From: Gammaproteobacteria bacterium
GTDB lineage: Bacteria > Pseudomonadota > Gammaproteobacteria > Chromatiales > Chromatiaceae
Direction: 5' to 3'
Length of the DNA: 37,965 bases
NCBI GenBank assembly: GCA_011390365.1
Contig: JAABSM010000031.1
Coordinates: 1-37,965, forward strand
Positions 7,215-14,469 of the stretch are shown here, piece by piece (position 1 is the stretch's first letter; every line of letters starts with the position of its first letter). The notes under the pieces are model-generated. The model searched no databases, had not been told where the DNA came from, and was given only the letters and a program-made list of their open reading frames with translations. Position numbers and translations under genes: made by a program.

Positions 7215-7284
7215 TGACCTTCTCAAGGCTGCCGCTGAGATGAAAGAGGTCGCCAAGTTTATGGAAGACCTCAGGCAACTCTAA
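7198..7284 (+). CDS. Tiny 28-codon ORF overlapping the previous gene
   Basis: The ATG at 7198 overlaps the end of the preceding small gene and reads MPVTPDDLLKAAAEMKEVAK, then eight more residues to TAA. It looks like an amphipathic helix pair. It may be the leftover N terminus of a larger partner, or a small coupled protein. No family is recognised and there is no independent support. Confidence 0.2.
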   Translation: MPVTPDDLLKAAAEMKEVAKFMEDLRQL

Positions 7285-7350
7285 CCAGCCGGCCTCATGA
7301 AAAGCCATTAGGACTACCATCACCAACAGCAGACAACCAAAGCAGCGATC

Positions 7351-7686
7351 ATGACCCGAATCGAAGAGATCCAAAGCGCCATCGAATCCCTGCCGAAGGA
7401 AGAGTTCTCCCGCCTTGCCGCCTGGCTGCATCGGCGCGAGGACGGCAGTCGGGTGGCCCCGCCCTTTGAGGTCCAGGTGACCCGTGACAGCGGCATGTGG
7501 ATCGCCGAATGCCACGCCCTGGGGTTGGTGACCGAGGCCGAAAGCTACGAGGCGCTGGTGCAACGGGCGCGCCAAATCGCACCGGAGCTGGCCGAGCTCA
7601 ACGGACTGGAAGCCGATCCTCGACGGCTGCGGCTGCGTTTCGTCGAAGAGCCAGCAGACCAGGGCGACAGCGACACCGGCAACTGA
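7351..7686 (+). CDS. DUF1902 domain protein, HicB-like antitoxin
   Basis: This is a 111-residue protein with two parts. Residues 1-30 form a short helical segment (MTRIEEIQSAIESLPKEEF) like those at the start of many small addiction-module proteins. Residues 37-85 match DUF1902, a HicB-like beta-alpha-beta domain (FEVQVTRDSGMWIAECHAL, then ESYEALVQRARQIAPEL). DUF1902 proteins are taken to be antitoxins to HicA mRNA interferases encoded just downstream, and exactly that partner follows after three bases, but frameshifted. The antitoxin reading frame is intact. With its toxin broken, it may survive as a remnant or a regulator. Confidence 0.75.
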   Translation: MTRIEEIQSAIESLPKEEFSRLAAWLHRREDGSRVAPPFEVQVTRDSGMWIAECHALGLVTEAESYEALVQRARQIAPELAELNGLEADPRRLRLRFVEEPADQGDSDTGN

Positions 7687-7689
7687 TCC

Positions 7690-7891
7690 GTGGCTGAAAC
7701 TCTCTACAGACAACTGAGGGCGCTCTTGCTCTCCGCAGGTTGCACCTTCGTTCGTCAGGGCAAGGGGAGCCACGAAATCTGGCAGAGAGCCCCATCACCG
7801 GTACTCGCTTCTCCGTACCCGTCACCATCAAGGTCAAGTCTGCCCCGCCAACGCCATTCTACGCCAAGCGGGCATCGAAGAAAGGCTTTGA
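7690..7891 (+). pseudogene. hicA-type mRNA interferase toxin, broken by two frameshifts
   Basis: HicA-like sequence is present but spread over three frames. Frame one from the GTG at 7690 gives the N terminus VAETLYRQLRALLLSAGCTF and the RQGKGSHEIW block, which contains the catalytic His. From 7788 the second frame gives SPITGTRFSVPVTIK. From 7847 the third frame gives ANAILRQAGIEERL followed by TGA at 7889. The first shift sits in an AGAGAG dinucleotide run (7784-7789) and fits gain of two bases. The second needs a one-base loss near 7841-7846. The upstream antitoxin is intact and only three bases away. As read, no functional toxin can be made. Confidence 0.7.
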
Positions 7892-7896
7892 CCTGA

Positions 7897-8011
7897 GCCG
7901 GTCGGGAGTTGCACTCCCGACCGGAACGTTTGGTGCGGCGAAGATCTGCGGTCTAAAACGAACGTAGCGCCAGATCAAACGTTCCGGTCGCAGGTGCAAC
8001 CTGCGACCGGC
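7897..8011. repeat. Inverted pair of hairpin repeats (REP-like), copies A and B
   Basis: Copy A has perfect 11-base arms 7898-7908 and 7914-7924 around a TTGCA loop, followed by AACGTTTGG. Copy B (7976-8010) is the same element in the opposite direction: arms 7984-7994 and 8000-8010, loop TGCAA, preceded by CAAACGTT. A third copy stands at 28219-28255. The base of the stem and the loop are constant, while the tip changes with matching changes on the other arm. The pair bounds a 50-base core, giving a small MITE-like unit right after the broken hicA. Confidence 0.8.
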
Positions 8012-8040
8012 GCTAGTCAACTTCTTGCCAATCCGCTCAG

Positions 8041-8061
8041 GTAATACTAAGCTGGTATTAC
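8041..8061. promoter_or_regulatory. Inverted repeat GTAATAC / GTATTAC in front of vapBC
   Basis: Seven-base perfect arms (8041-8047 and 8055-8061) lie 23 bases before the antitoxin ATG at 8084. VapB-VapC and related AbrB-fold antitoxins bind palindromes in their own promoter, so this is the likely autoregulatory operator. The AT-rich arms could also contain the -10 region. Confidence 0.5.
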
Positions 8062-8083
8062 TTCCACAAGCAGGAGCCTGACA

Positions 8084-8308
8084 ATGCGAGTCACGACGAA
8101 GGGGCAAGTTACCATCCCGAGACAGGTTAGAGAGGCGCTGGGAATTTCTCCAGAGACGGAGGTTGAATTTATTGAGGAAAATGGCCGCTATTTCATCGAA
8201 AAGAGCGCGGCTCCTGAAACAAGAGGAAAGTTTATGGAGCTCAGGGGAATAGCCACGGTAAAAATGACTACTGACGAAATTTTGAGCCTCACAAGAGACT
8301 CGAAATGA
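8084..8308 (+). CDS. AbrB/MazE-fold antitoxin (VapB type)
   Basis: This 74-residue protein opens with a complete SpoVT/AbrB swapped-hairpin DNA-binding domain (MRVTTKGQVTIPRQVREALG, then VEFIEENGRYFIEK). The C-terminal tail (about residues 45-74) is the usual toxin-neutralising part. It overlaps the PIN toxin gene by four bases (ATGA), the standard arrangement that keeps antitoxin and toxin synthesis linked. An inverted repeat 23 bases upstream is the likely self-operator. Codon use is less GC-rich than the housekeeping genes of this window, in line with horizontal gain. Confidence 0.9.
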   Translation: MRVTTKGQVTIPRQVREALGISPETEVEFIEENGRYFIEKSAAPETRGKFMELRGIATVKMTTDEILSLTRDSK

Positions 8309-8712
8309 ATGGGGTTCTGATCGATTCCTGCGTTCTGCTCGATCTTTTCACCGATGACTCAAATTGGGCCGGGTGGTCGGAAAATGTACTTGAGCTCTAC
8401 AGTCAATCGAACACGCTTTACATTAATTCGATCATATATACCGAGATCTCGATTGGGTTTGCGAAAATCGAAGAGGTCGAGAGCGCGGTCCAGCGCTTGG
8501 GGCTAAAGGTTCTGGAAATGCCCCGCGAGGCCCTGTTTCTGGCGGGAAAGATATTTCTCGAATACCCAAAAAACAAGGGTACAAAGAGATCTCCCTTGCC
8601 AGACTTCTATATCGGCGCACATGCTTCAGTATCAGACCTCGGCTTGGTCACAAGGGATCCAGGAAAATTCAAGACCTATTTTCCTCGGCTCAAACTCATA
8701 CAGCCTCATTAA
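8305..8712 (+). CDS. PIN-domain ribonuclease toxin (VapC type)
   Basis: This 135-residue protein is a PIN domain with the four acidic residues of the active site in place: Asp7 in LIDSCVLLDLF, Glu47 in YTEISIGF, Asp100 in PLPDFYIGAHA and Asp118 in VTRDPGKF. VapC toxins are Mg-dependent RNases that cut tRNA or rRNA and stop translation. The start overlaps the antitoxin stop as ATGA. The gene appears complete and intact, unlike the hicA upstream. The target RNA cannot be read from sequence. Confidence 0.9.
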   Translation: MNGVLIDSCVLLDLFTDDSNWAGWSENVLELYSQSNTLYINSIIYTEISIGFAKIEEVESAVQRLGLKVLEMPREALFLAGKIFLEYPKNKGTKRSPLPDFYIGAHASVSDLGLVTRDPGKFKTYFPRLKLIQPH

Positions 8713-8770
8713 TTGAATTCGACGATTCGTTTAAATTGTAAAGTGTCGCCGTAATCCCAATAGGAAGACC

Positions 8771-11377
8771 ATGAGAGAAGAAACAAAGGAGTTGATGGGT
8801 GAAATAGATCGCATTGGGGATTTCAAAATTACTTCTGCTTTTTTGACTAGACTTGCTCTCTTTCATTTCATTTTTCTTGGCGCAAAAAATGCGCAACTCA
8901 ACGAGACATTAAATCCCGCGCGCGAAGGTGGAAAATTAATATTTTTTCGATCGTTAATGCTTTTCTACGTTGACCAACTGTTTCTCGATGAAATTGACCA
9001 AACTAAATGCAAGCGTCTAGATGAAGTATATATTCATGAAAATAGGCTACTCGTATTTGGTCACAAATCTGGCTTTGGCTTATTTAGAGTTTCATCGGGA
9101 ACGGATCTGTGGGAGCTAATGAGTCATTACATCGAGCAGACTTTAGGTCTCCTCGACGATATGGCAGATGGATATGATTTTCTTAAAAAAGAGGTTTCCT
9201 ATCTTGCGCAAGAGCAAAACGTAATCCGCTATCTTGAGCAGCCAATCAGGCTCCCTTTTTCGTATAATATAAGTTGCTTCATTGGATTAATTGAGCAGCT
9301 TAAAGCACTTGGGGATAATTTTGAATTTTGGGCAGACTGGATCAATGACAGAATATCTGGTGTTCCAAATAATTGGGGATTCTTGCGGCAAATTAGATCT
9401 GTCGGAATGGAGGTTTGGCAAGGTGCCCCCTTGGAAGTAAACTCCTATTTAAGCGGACTGTTAAAGGCTCAGTTATTTTTGCCACTTAATAAAGCGCGAT
9501 CAATTTTTATCGGTTATGGTGAATCTGGGAAGACCTCCCTAATCCGAAAACTGAATGACGAGCCGGTAGTAGAGGGCAAAGAAGAGATGACCCCCGGAAT
9601 TGATGTCAAGGAATGGCCCCTCCCCAATTCCGATATCAAAGCAATGTTCTGGGACTTTGGTGGCCAAGTCATGGCCCACGCCACCCACCAGTTCTTCCTG
9701 CGCAGCCGCTGCGTCTATGTTCTGCTACTAAATGCCCGTACCGACATCAACGCCAACCAGCAGGCGGAGTATTGGCTGGAGCATGTGAGGGCCTTCGGCG
9801 GCGATGCGCCGGTGCTGCTGGTGGGCAACAAGTCGGATCTGGCCCAGGTTAATCTGGATATGAACCGACTGACCGAACTCTATCCCAACATTCGCGGCTT
9901 CTTTCCCGTCTCCTGCACCAAGTCTCAGGGCATCGAGCCGTTTCGGGATGCGCTGGTGGAGCAGCTTCAAGCGGTCGGCATGCATCAGGTGCTGTTCGCC
10001 AAGACCCACTTCGGAGTGTTGCAGGCGTTGCAGGCCCAATCGCCGAAGGATCCGTTTCTGCCCAAGGAGGCTTACGAATCGCTGTGCGCGGAGCACGGGG
10101 TGGCGGAGGATGCGGAGCTGAACCGGGAGTGGCTGTTGGATCTGCTAGATGCACTCGGGGTGATCATCCACTTTCCCAACATCGACTGGCTGGATGACTA
10201 CATCCTCAACCCGCGCTGGCTCACCTATGGGGTCTATCGGCTGCTCTATTCGAAACAGGCCAATGAGCAACGAGGGCGCATCACCGAGCGGGAGGTGGGG
10301 GAGATTCTGAGCCAGGAGAAGGTGGAGGACAACGAGGGCAATGTGCTCACCTATCCCCGCGACAAGGTGCGGCTGATCATCGACGCCATGCGCGAGTTCA
10401 AGATCTGCTATCGGCTGCCGGGGGACGACAAGACCCTCATCCTCCCTGACCTTCTCCCCTCCGACCGGCCCAAAGACCTGCAATTCGACCGCGACCAAGC
10501 CATGCGCTTCGACTTCGACTTCGAAGGCTTCCTCCCCCGTCACCTGATGACCATGTTCACCGTCCAGCGCCATGAGGAGGTGGTGGATGGGCTGGTGTGG
10601 CAGAACGGCGTGCGCCTCGCCAACAGCGAATACAACGCCCAAGCCATGGCCCAGGCCGACTATCACGCCCGCCGCTTCTCGCTGTGGGTGTTGGGCGGAC
10701 AGACCGGGCGCTATTTCTCAGTGCTGCGGGATGAGGTGCTGAAGATTCTGAAGCGGATGGAGAAGTTGCGGTATGAGGAGTTGCTTTGGCTACCCGATTC
10801 CGCGAGGGTTGACCCTGAACGGGTTGAGCTTGGCATAGGTGATGATATGCGGCGAGCCAATTATCAGGATCTACTGGAGAACGAAGTCGATGGGATGCTC
10901 TACTACCGCTGTCGATATGGAAGATACGACCTCGCGAAACTGCTTGGCTTCATTCCAAGAGAAGAGCGCTTGGTCGGTCCGGAAGTTCATATTCATACGG
11001 AGACTACAAACGTGGGTGACACAATCAACATAGGCGATATCAACGGTTCCAACGTCAACTTCAAATCGAACCTGACCAACGTAACCCAAACCATCCAGAG
11101 CCTGCCGAACCAGGACGACGGGGAGAAGAAACAGCTGGAGGCGTTGCTGGAGGAGTTGAAGACGGGGCTGGAAGAGCTGGCCCAACAACGAGAAGCCGAC
11201 GCGAAGAAGATCGACAAGCGAATGAAGCAGCTCATTGAAGAATCCGCCGAACAGGAGCCCGACCAGGACTTCCTGGAAGTCACCGCCAAGGGGTTGAAGG
11301 AGGCCGCTGAAGCCGTGGCGAAGATGGTGCCTTCGGTGGGCAAGGCGGTGAAAGGGATTCTTGAGATTTTGGTGTAG
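8771..11377 (+). CDS. Large Roc-COR (ROCO) GTPase without leucine-rich repeats
   Basis: This is an 868-residue protein. Residues 1-240 are a mainly helical domain of no recognised family. Residues about 241-400 are a Roc GTPase: P-loop GYGESGKTS (248-256), switch II DFGGQ (295-299), and NKSD (353-356). A COR domain follows at about 405-735 (WLTYGVYRLLYSKQANE, then DLLPSDRPKDL). Residues about 740-770 form a short Gly/Asn-rich beta repeat (TNVGDTINIGDINGSNVN), then a coiled coil (785-830) and a hydrophobic terminal helix. Most ROCO proteins have leucine-rich repeats in front of Roc; here the unknown helical domain takes that place. The DNA for residues 1 to about 275 is AT-rich and the rest is GC-rich, suggesting a domain exchange. 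The ATG at 8771 has AGGAAG six bases before it. It lies between toxin-antitoxin genes, so a stress or defence sensor role is plausible but not shown. Confidence 0.88.
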   Translation: MREETKELMGEIDRIGDFKITSAFLTRLALFHFIFLGAKNAQLNETLNPAREGGKLIFFRSLMLFYVDQLFLDEIDQTKCKRLDEVYIHENRLLVFGHKSGFGLFRVSSGTDLWELMSHYIEQTLGLLDDMADGYDFLKKEVSYLAQEQNVIRYLEQPIRLPFSYNISCFIGLIEQLKALGDNFEFWADWINDRISGVPNNWGFLRQIRSVGMEVWQGAPLEVNSYLSGLLKAQLFLPLNKARSIFIGYGESGKTSLIRKLNDEPVVEGKEEMTPGIDVKEWPLPNSDIKAMFWDFGGQVMAHATHQFFLRSRCVYVLLLNARTDINANQQAEYWLEHVRAFGGDAPVLLVGNKSDLAQVNLDMNRLTELYPNIRGFFPVSCTKSQGIEPFRDALVEQLQAVGMHQVLFAKTHFGVLQALQAQSPKDPFLPKEAYESLCAEHGVAEDAELNREWLLDLLDALGVIIHFPNIDWLDDYILNPRWLTYGVYRLLYSKQANEQRGRITEREVGEILSQEKVEDNEGNVLTYPRDKVRLIIDAMREFKICYRLPGDDKTLILPDLLPSDRPKDLQFDRDQAMRFDFDFEGFLPRHLMTMFTVQRHEEVVDGLVWQNGVRLANSEYNAQAMAQADYHARRFSLWVLGGQTGRYFSVLRDEVLKILKRMEKLRYEELLWLPDSARVDPERVELGIGDDMRRANYQDLLENEVDGMLYYRCRYGRYDLAKLLGFIPREERLVGPEVHIHTETTNVGDTINIGDINGSNVNFKSNLTNVTQTIQSLPNQDDGEKKQLEALLEELKTGLEELAQQREADAKKIDKRMKQLIEESAEQEPDQDFLEVTAKGLKEAAEAVAKMVPSVGKAVKGILEILV

Positions 11378-11421
11378 CGCTCCGTTAACGCCGATGAGAA
11401 GGCGATCGAGGAGTCACGAAA

Positions 11422-11661
11422 ATGAAAGAGAGCGCACGCTATGTGAAGATTGTGGAGTGGTCGGAGGAGGATGGCTGCTATGTGGGCAGTTGCCCAGGGT
11501 TGCTCTATGGTGGTTGCCATGGTGACGACGAGCGCCGGGTGTTTGAGGAGCTGTGTGAGATCGTCGACGAGATCATCGCCCTCTATCGCGCAGATGGAAA
11601 ACCGTTGCCGCCGGCCACCGCGGGGCGGGATTTGGCGAATCGGTTGCTGGCAGTCGCGTAG
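11422..11661 (+). CDS. Solitary HicB-like small protein
   Basis: This 79-residue protein has the partial RNase-H-like HicB fold: YVKIVEWSEEDGCYVGSCPG, then a GGCHGDDERRVFEELCEIVD helix. It belongs to the HicB variants that start by KIVEWSEEDGCYVG and usually carry no separate DNA-binding domain. No hicA is found on either side: the next 230 bases are repeats, then a minus-strand gene. It stands 44 bases after the ROCO gene, preceded by a weak purine-rich site (GGAGTCACGAAA), and could be in the same transcript. A role as orphan antitoxin or regulator is inferred. Confidence 0.75.
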   Translation: MKESARYVKIVEWSEEDGCYVGSCPGLLYGGCHGDDERRVFEELCEIVDEIIALYRADGKPLPPATAGRDLANRLLAVA

Positions 11662-11667
11662 TCGCGT

Positions 11668-11743
11668 AGCCCGGATGAAGCGCAGCGGAATCCGGGAGAA
11701 CGGAGCCACGCATTCCCGGATTCCGCACGGCTCCATCCGGGCT
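11668..11743. repeat. Dispersed nested inverted repeat (AGCCCGGAT type)
   Basis: The outer arms are AGCCCGGAT (11668-11676) and ATCCGGGCT (11735-11743). The inner arms are GCGGAATCCGGGA (11685-11697) and TCCCGGATTCCGC (11714-11726). The nested dyads form a long hairpin after the HicB-like gene. Repeats of this shape are common between genes of proteobacteria. It may also end the transcript. Confidence 0.75.
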
Positions 11744-11779
11744 GCATGAATTGGCGTTAAGTCTTGCGCGAGCCGCTCT

Positions 11780-11840
11780 GGAGTCCGGACTTCAGTCCGG
11801 CAACCCCGCGCCCGCCATGCCGGACTGAAGTCCGGACTCC
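11780..11840. repeat. Perfect 23-base inverted repeat
   Basis: The arm 11780-11802 (starting GGAGTCCGGACTTCAGTCCG) and the arm 11818-11840 are exact reverse complements with a 15-base spacer. Each arm is itself partly palindromic (CCGGACTTCAGTCCGG). It lies between the HicB-like gene and the convergent glutathione peroxidase and may serve as a two-way terminator or a repeat-family member. Confidence 0.8.
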
Positions 11841-11893
11841 TGGGGAGCGCAGTCCCGGTGCGACGGGGCCAGTCGATTCGCGGTCCGTATCGA

Positions 11894-12472
11894 TCAAAGC
11901 AAGCCTTCGATCGCCTTGGTCAGCTTGCCGCTGGTCGGGGTGGTCACGCTGGTGTAGTAGTCGACCAGCCGGCCCTGGCGGTCGATGAGGTATTTGTGGA
12001 AGTTCCACTTGGGGGTGGAGCCGGAGGCCTGACTCAGCCATTTGAACAGGGGATTGGCGTTGTCGCCGCGCACGTGGGTTTTGGCGAACATGGGGAATTC
12101 GACGCCGTAATTGACGCGGCAGAAGTCGGCGATCTCCTTGGCGCTGCCTGGCTCCTGGGCGCCGAAGTCGTTGGAGGGGAAGCCGAGCACCACGAATCCC
12201 TGATCCTTGTAGCGGGTGTAGATCTCTTGCAGGCCTTCGTACTGGGGGGTGAAGCCGCATTCGCTGGCGGTGTTGACCACCAGGATGACCTTGCCGAGGT
12301 AGGCATCCTTGAGGTTGATGTTATCGCCGAGGAGGGTGGGCATCTCGATATCCAGCGCCCGCGCGCCGTCCTCCTGCGCCGATGCCTGGCCTGCCGGCAA
12401 CAGCCCGGTGGCGACGAGGGAGGCGAACAGCAGTTTCATGATTCGGCGGATCACGGGGTTTTGGGTTTTCAT
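11894..12472 (-). CDS. Glutathione peroxidase family protein, exported, Cys type
   Basis: This 192-residue thiol peroxidase reduces hydrogen peroxide and lipid hydroperoxides using thioredoxin or glutathione. The catalytic Cys72 is in NTASECGFTPQYEGL; the partner residues Gln106 (NDFGAQEPG) and Trp156-Asn157 (TPKWNFHKYLI) are present. It has an N-terminal signal peptide (MKLLFASLVATGLLPAGQAS with an AxA site), so it should act in the periplasm. The ATG at 12472 is preceded by AGAGGC; an internal ATG at residue 12 is also possible. It is single, minus strand, and diverges from ribBA. Confidence 0.92.
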   Translation of the reverse strand: MKTQNPVIRRIMKLLFASLVATGLLPAGQASAQEDGARALDIEMPTLLGDNINLKDAYLGKVILVVNTASECGFTPQYEGLQEIYTRYKDQGFVVLGFPSNDFGAQEPGSAKEIADFCRVNYGVEFPMFAKTHVRGDNANPLFKWLSQASGSTPKWNFHKYLIDRQGRLVDYYTSVTTPTSGKLTKAIEGLL

Positions 12473-12686
12473 GGCTTTGGCCTCTTTAAAGATCGGTTCC
12501 GGCCCTTGGGCGTCCGGGATGGGTTATTGAATGGGGCGATGCGGGACCCAATTCAAGCGTCCATGGATGGAGTATCCTCAAGTGACCATACCGGGTTGCA
12601 CAGCGGCGCCCTTGGCGGTGGCCAGCGGATGCCGTGGCGGAGGTCGCGGTTGACGCTTCCCAGCGCTTCGCTTTTGCAAGGCGGAA

Positions 12687-12695
12687 TGCTATACT
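12687..12695 (+). promoter_or_regulatory. Extended -10 promoter in front of ribBA
   Basis: TGCTATACT is an extended -10 element. A weak -35 TTCGCT (12667-12672) stands 17 bases before TATACT. Transcription would begin near 12702 and leave a leader of about 40 bases before the ATG at 12741. That is too short for an FMN riboswitch, and no RFN-element pattern was found between 12473 and 12740. Confidence 0.45.
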
Positions 12696-12740
12696 TCGCT
12701 GTTCTCTTTCTGAAAAATCGAGCAGGATCGCATTAATCGT

Positions 12741-13856
12741 ATGTCGTTGAACAGTACCGAAGAGATCATCGAGGATCTGCGCCAGGGCAAGATGGTCATC
12801 ATCATGGATGACGAGGATCGCGAGAACGAGGGCGATCTGATCATGGCTGCGGAGAAGATCACCCCGGAGGCGATCAACTTCATGGCACGTTACGGGCGCG
12901 GGCTGATCTGCCTGACCCTGACCCGGGAGCGCTGCCGCCAGTTGCGCCTGCCGCTGATGGTCAACGACAATGAAGCCGTGTTCAGCACCAATTTCACCGT
13001 TTCGATCGAGGCGGCGGAGGGGGTCACCACCGGCATCTCGGCGGCGGATCGCGCCACCACCGTGCGGGCGGCGGTGCGTGAGGATGCCTCGCCCAACGAC
13101 CTGGTGCAGCCGGGGCATATCTTTCCGTTGATGGCGCAGCCGGGCGGGGTGCTGGTGCGCGCCGGGCATACCGAGGCGGGTTGCGATCTGGCGCGGTTGG
13201 CGGGGATGGGGCCGGCGGCGGTGATCGTGGAGATCCTCAATGAAGACGGCAGCATGGCGCGGCGTCCTGACCTGGAGAGGTTCGCCGCCGAGCATGGCCT
13301 CAAGATCGGCACCATCGCCGACCTGATTCACTACCGGGTCAGTAACGAGACCACCGTCGAGCGCATCAGCGAGTGCAACCTGCCGACCGACGCGGGACAG
13401 TTTCGCCTCATCGCCTACCAGGACATCATCGACAACGAACTCCACCTGGCGCTGGTGATGGGGGACGTGGATAACGGTGAGCCGGTGTTGGTGCGGGTAC
13501 ACATGCAGAATACCCTGTGCGACCTCTTCACCCCAGAGCACCGCGGCTGCGGCTGGCCCTTGTACAAGGCGATGCGCCAGATCGGTCGCGAGGGGCGGGG
13601 CGTGATTATCGTCCTGCGCAACCACGACACCGGACGGGAGATCATCGAGCGCATGCGCGATCTTCAGCTGCATGAGAAGGATGACGAGGTGCCGCAACGT
13701 CAGAAGGAGGGCGGTCATCTGCGTACCTATGGCGCAGGCGCCCAGATTCTTACCGACCTGGGCGTGCGCAAGATGCGTATCCTGAGCGCCCCCAAGAGTC
13801 TGCATGCCATCTCCGGTTTCGACCTGGAGGTGGTGGAGTATGTGGAGTGCGAGTGA
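12741..13856 (+). CDS. ribBA: 3,4-dihydroxy-2-butanone 4-phosphate synthase with degenerate GTP cyclohydrolase II domain (RibBX type)
   Basis: This is a 371-residue two-domain protein of riboflavin synthesis. Residues 1-200 are RibB, which turns ribulose 5-phosphate into 3,4-dihydroxy-2-butanone 4-phosphate and formate; the blocks [16 protein letters not shown] and [16 protein letters not shown] carry its metal and substrate ligands. Residues about 205-371 resemble GTP cyclohydrolase II, but the zinc-binding cysteines are mostly lost: the usual RVHSEC block is RVHMQN, and the RCDCG block reads HRGCG. Only one of three zinc Cys remains, so this half is probably inactive and a separate RibA would be needed elsewhere. 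ribH follows after 141 bases. RibBX proteins of this kind are known in gammaproteobacteria. Confidence 0.93.
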   Translation: MSLNSTEEIIEDLRQGKMVIIMDDEDRENEGDLIMAAEKITPEAINFMARYGRGLICLTLTRERCRQLRLPLMVNDNEAVFSTNFTVSIEAAEGVTTGISAADRATTVRAAVREDASPNDLVQPGHIFPLMAQPGGVLVRAGHTEAGCDLARLAGMGPAAVIVEILNEDGSMARRPDLERFAAEHGLKIGTIADLIHYRVSNETTVERISECNLPTDAGQFRLIAYQDIIDNELHLALVMGDVDNGEPVLVRVHMQNTLCDLFTPEHRGCGWPLYKAMRQIGREGRGVIIVLRNHDTGREIIERMRDLQLHEKDDEVPQRQKEGGHLRTYGAGAQILTDLGVRKMRILSAPKSLHAISGFDLEVVEYVECE

Positions 13857-13997
13857 TTTTGTGAGAGATCTTGTGAAAACGGCCATGAGGACTGCCAGTC
13901 CTCAAACAAGTGTATGTTTCGGGGTGACGGCGCAATCCACGCGAGTGTTAGGGTGGCCTGCTAAATTTATATCCCGTCGATCAAGCGGAATTTAACC

Positions 13998-14468
13998 ATG
14001 TCCATAAAAACCATCGAAGGGGCGTTGACCGTCGAAAACGCCAAGTTTTGTCTCGTCGTCGCGCGCTGGAATTCGTTCGTCGTCGAGAGCCTGCTGGAAG
14101 GGGCGATCGACGCCCTCAGGCGTCACGGCGCCAAGGATGAGGAGATCACCATCGTGCGCATCCCCGGCGCCTTCGAGATGCCGCTGGCGCTGGAGAAGAT
14201 TGCCGCCAAGGGCGAATACGACGCCATCGTCGGCCTCGGCGCGGTGATTCGCGGCGGCACCCCCCACTTCGACTATGTCGCCGGCGAGTGCGTCAAGGGC
14301 ATGGCCCAGGTCACCCTCAAGCACGGCGTGCCGGTCGCCTTCGGGGTGCTCACCGTGGATACCATCGAGCAGGCCATCGAACGGGCCGGTACCAAGGCCG
14401 GTAACAAGGGCCACGAGGCCGCCATGTCGGCGGTGGAGATGGTCAACCTGCTGCGGCAGCTTGGTTGA
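13998..14468 (+). CDS. ribH: 6,7-dimethyl-8-ribityllumazine synthase
   Basis: This 156-residue enzyme condenses 5-amino-6-ribitylaminouracil with 3,4-dihydroxy-2-butanone 4-phosphate in the step before riboflavin. Family motifs are all there: [34 protein letters not shown], and [18 protein letters not shown] with the active-site His. It is the normal length. It is placed after ribBA, which makes one of its two substrates, and is one base away from nusB, the usual gammaproteobacterial order. Confidence 0.97.
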   Translation: MSIKTIEGALTVENAKFCLVVARWNSFVVESLLEGAIDALRRHGAKDEEITIVRIPGAFEMPLALEKIAAKGEYDAIVGLGAVIRGGTPHFDYVAGECVKGMAQVTLKHGVPVAFGVLTVDTIEQAIERAGTKAGNKGHEAAMSAVEMVNLLRQLG

Positions 14469-14469
14469 C

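Noticed and set aside
7690-7967. Two separate small genes at 7690 and 7740
   Set aside because: Read across three frames the stretch gives one HicA-like protein, so they are pieces of a single broken gene.
12473-12740. Possible FMN riboswitch before ribBA
   Set aside because: The conserved RFN-element blocks are absent, and the likely transcription start leaves only about 40 bases of leader.
12486-13886. 466-codon minus-strand frame opposite ribBA
   Set aside because: It is an antisense shadow, His/Arg-rich, of an unmistakable ribBA gene.
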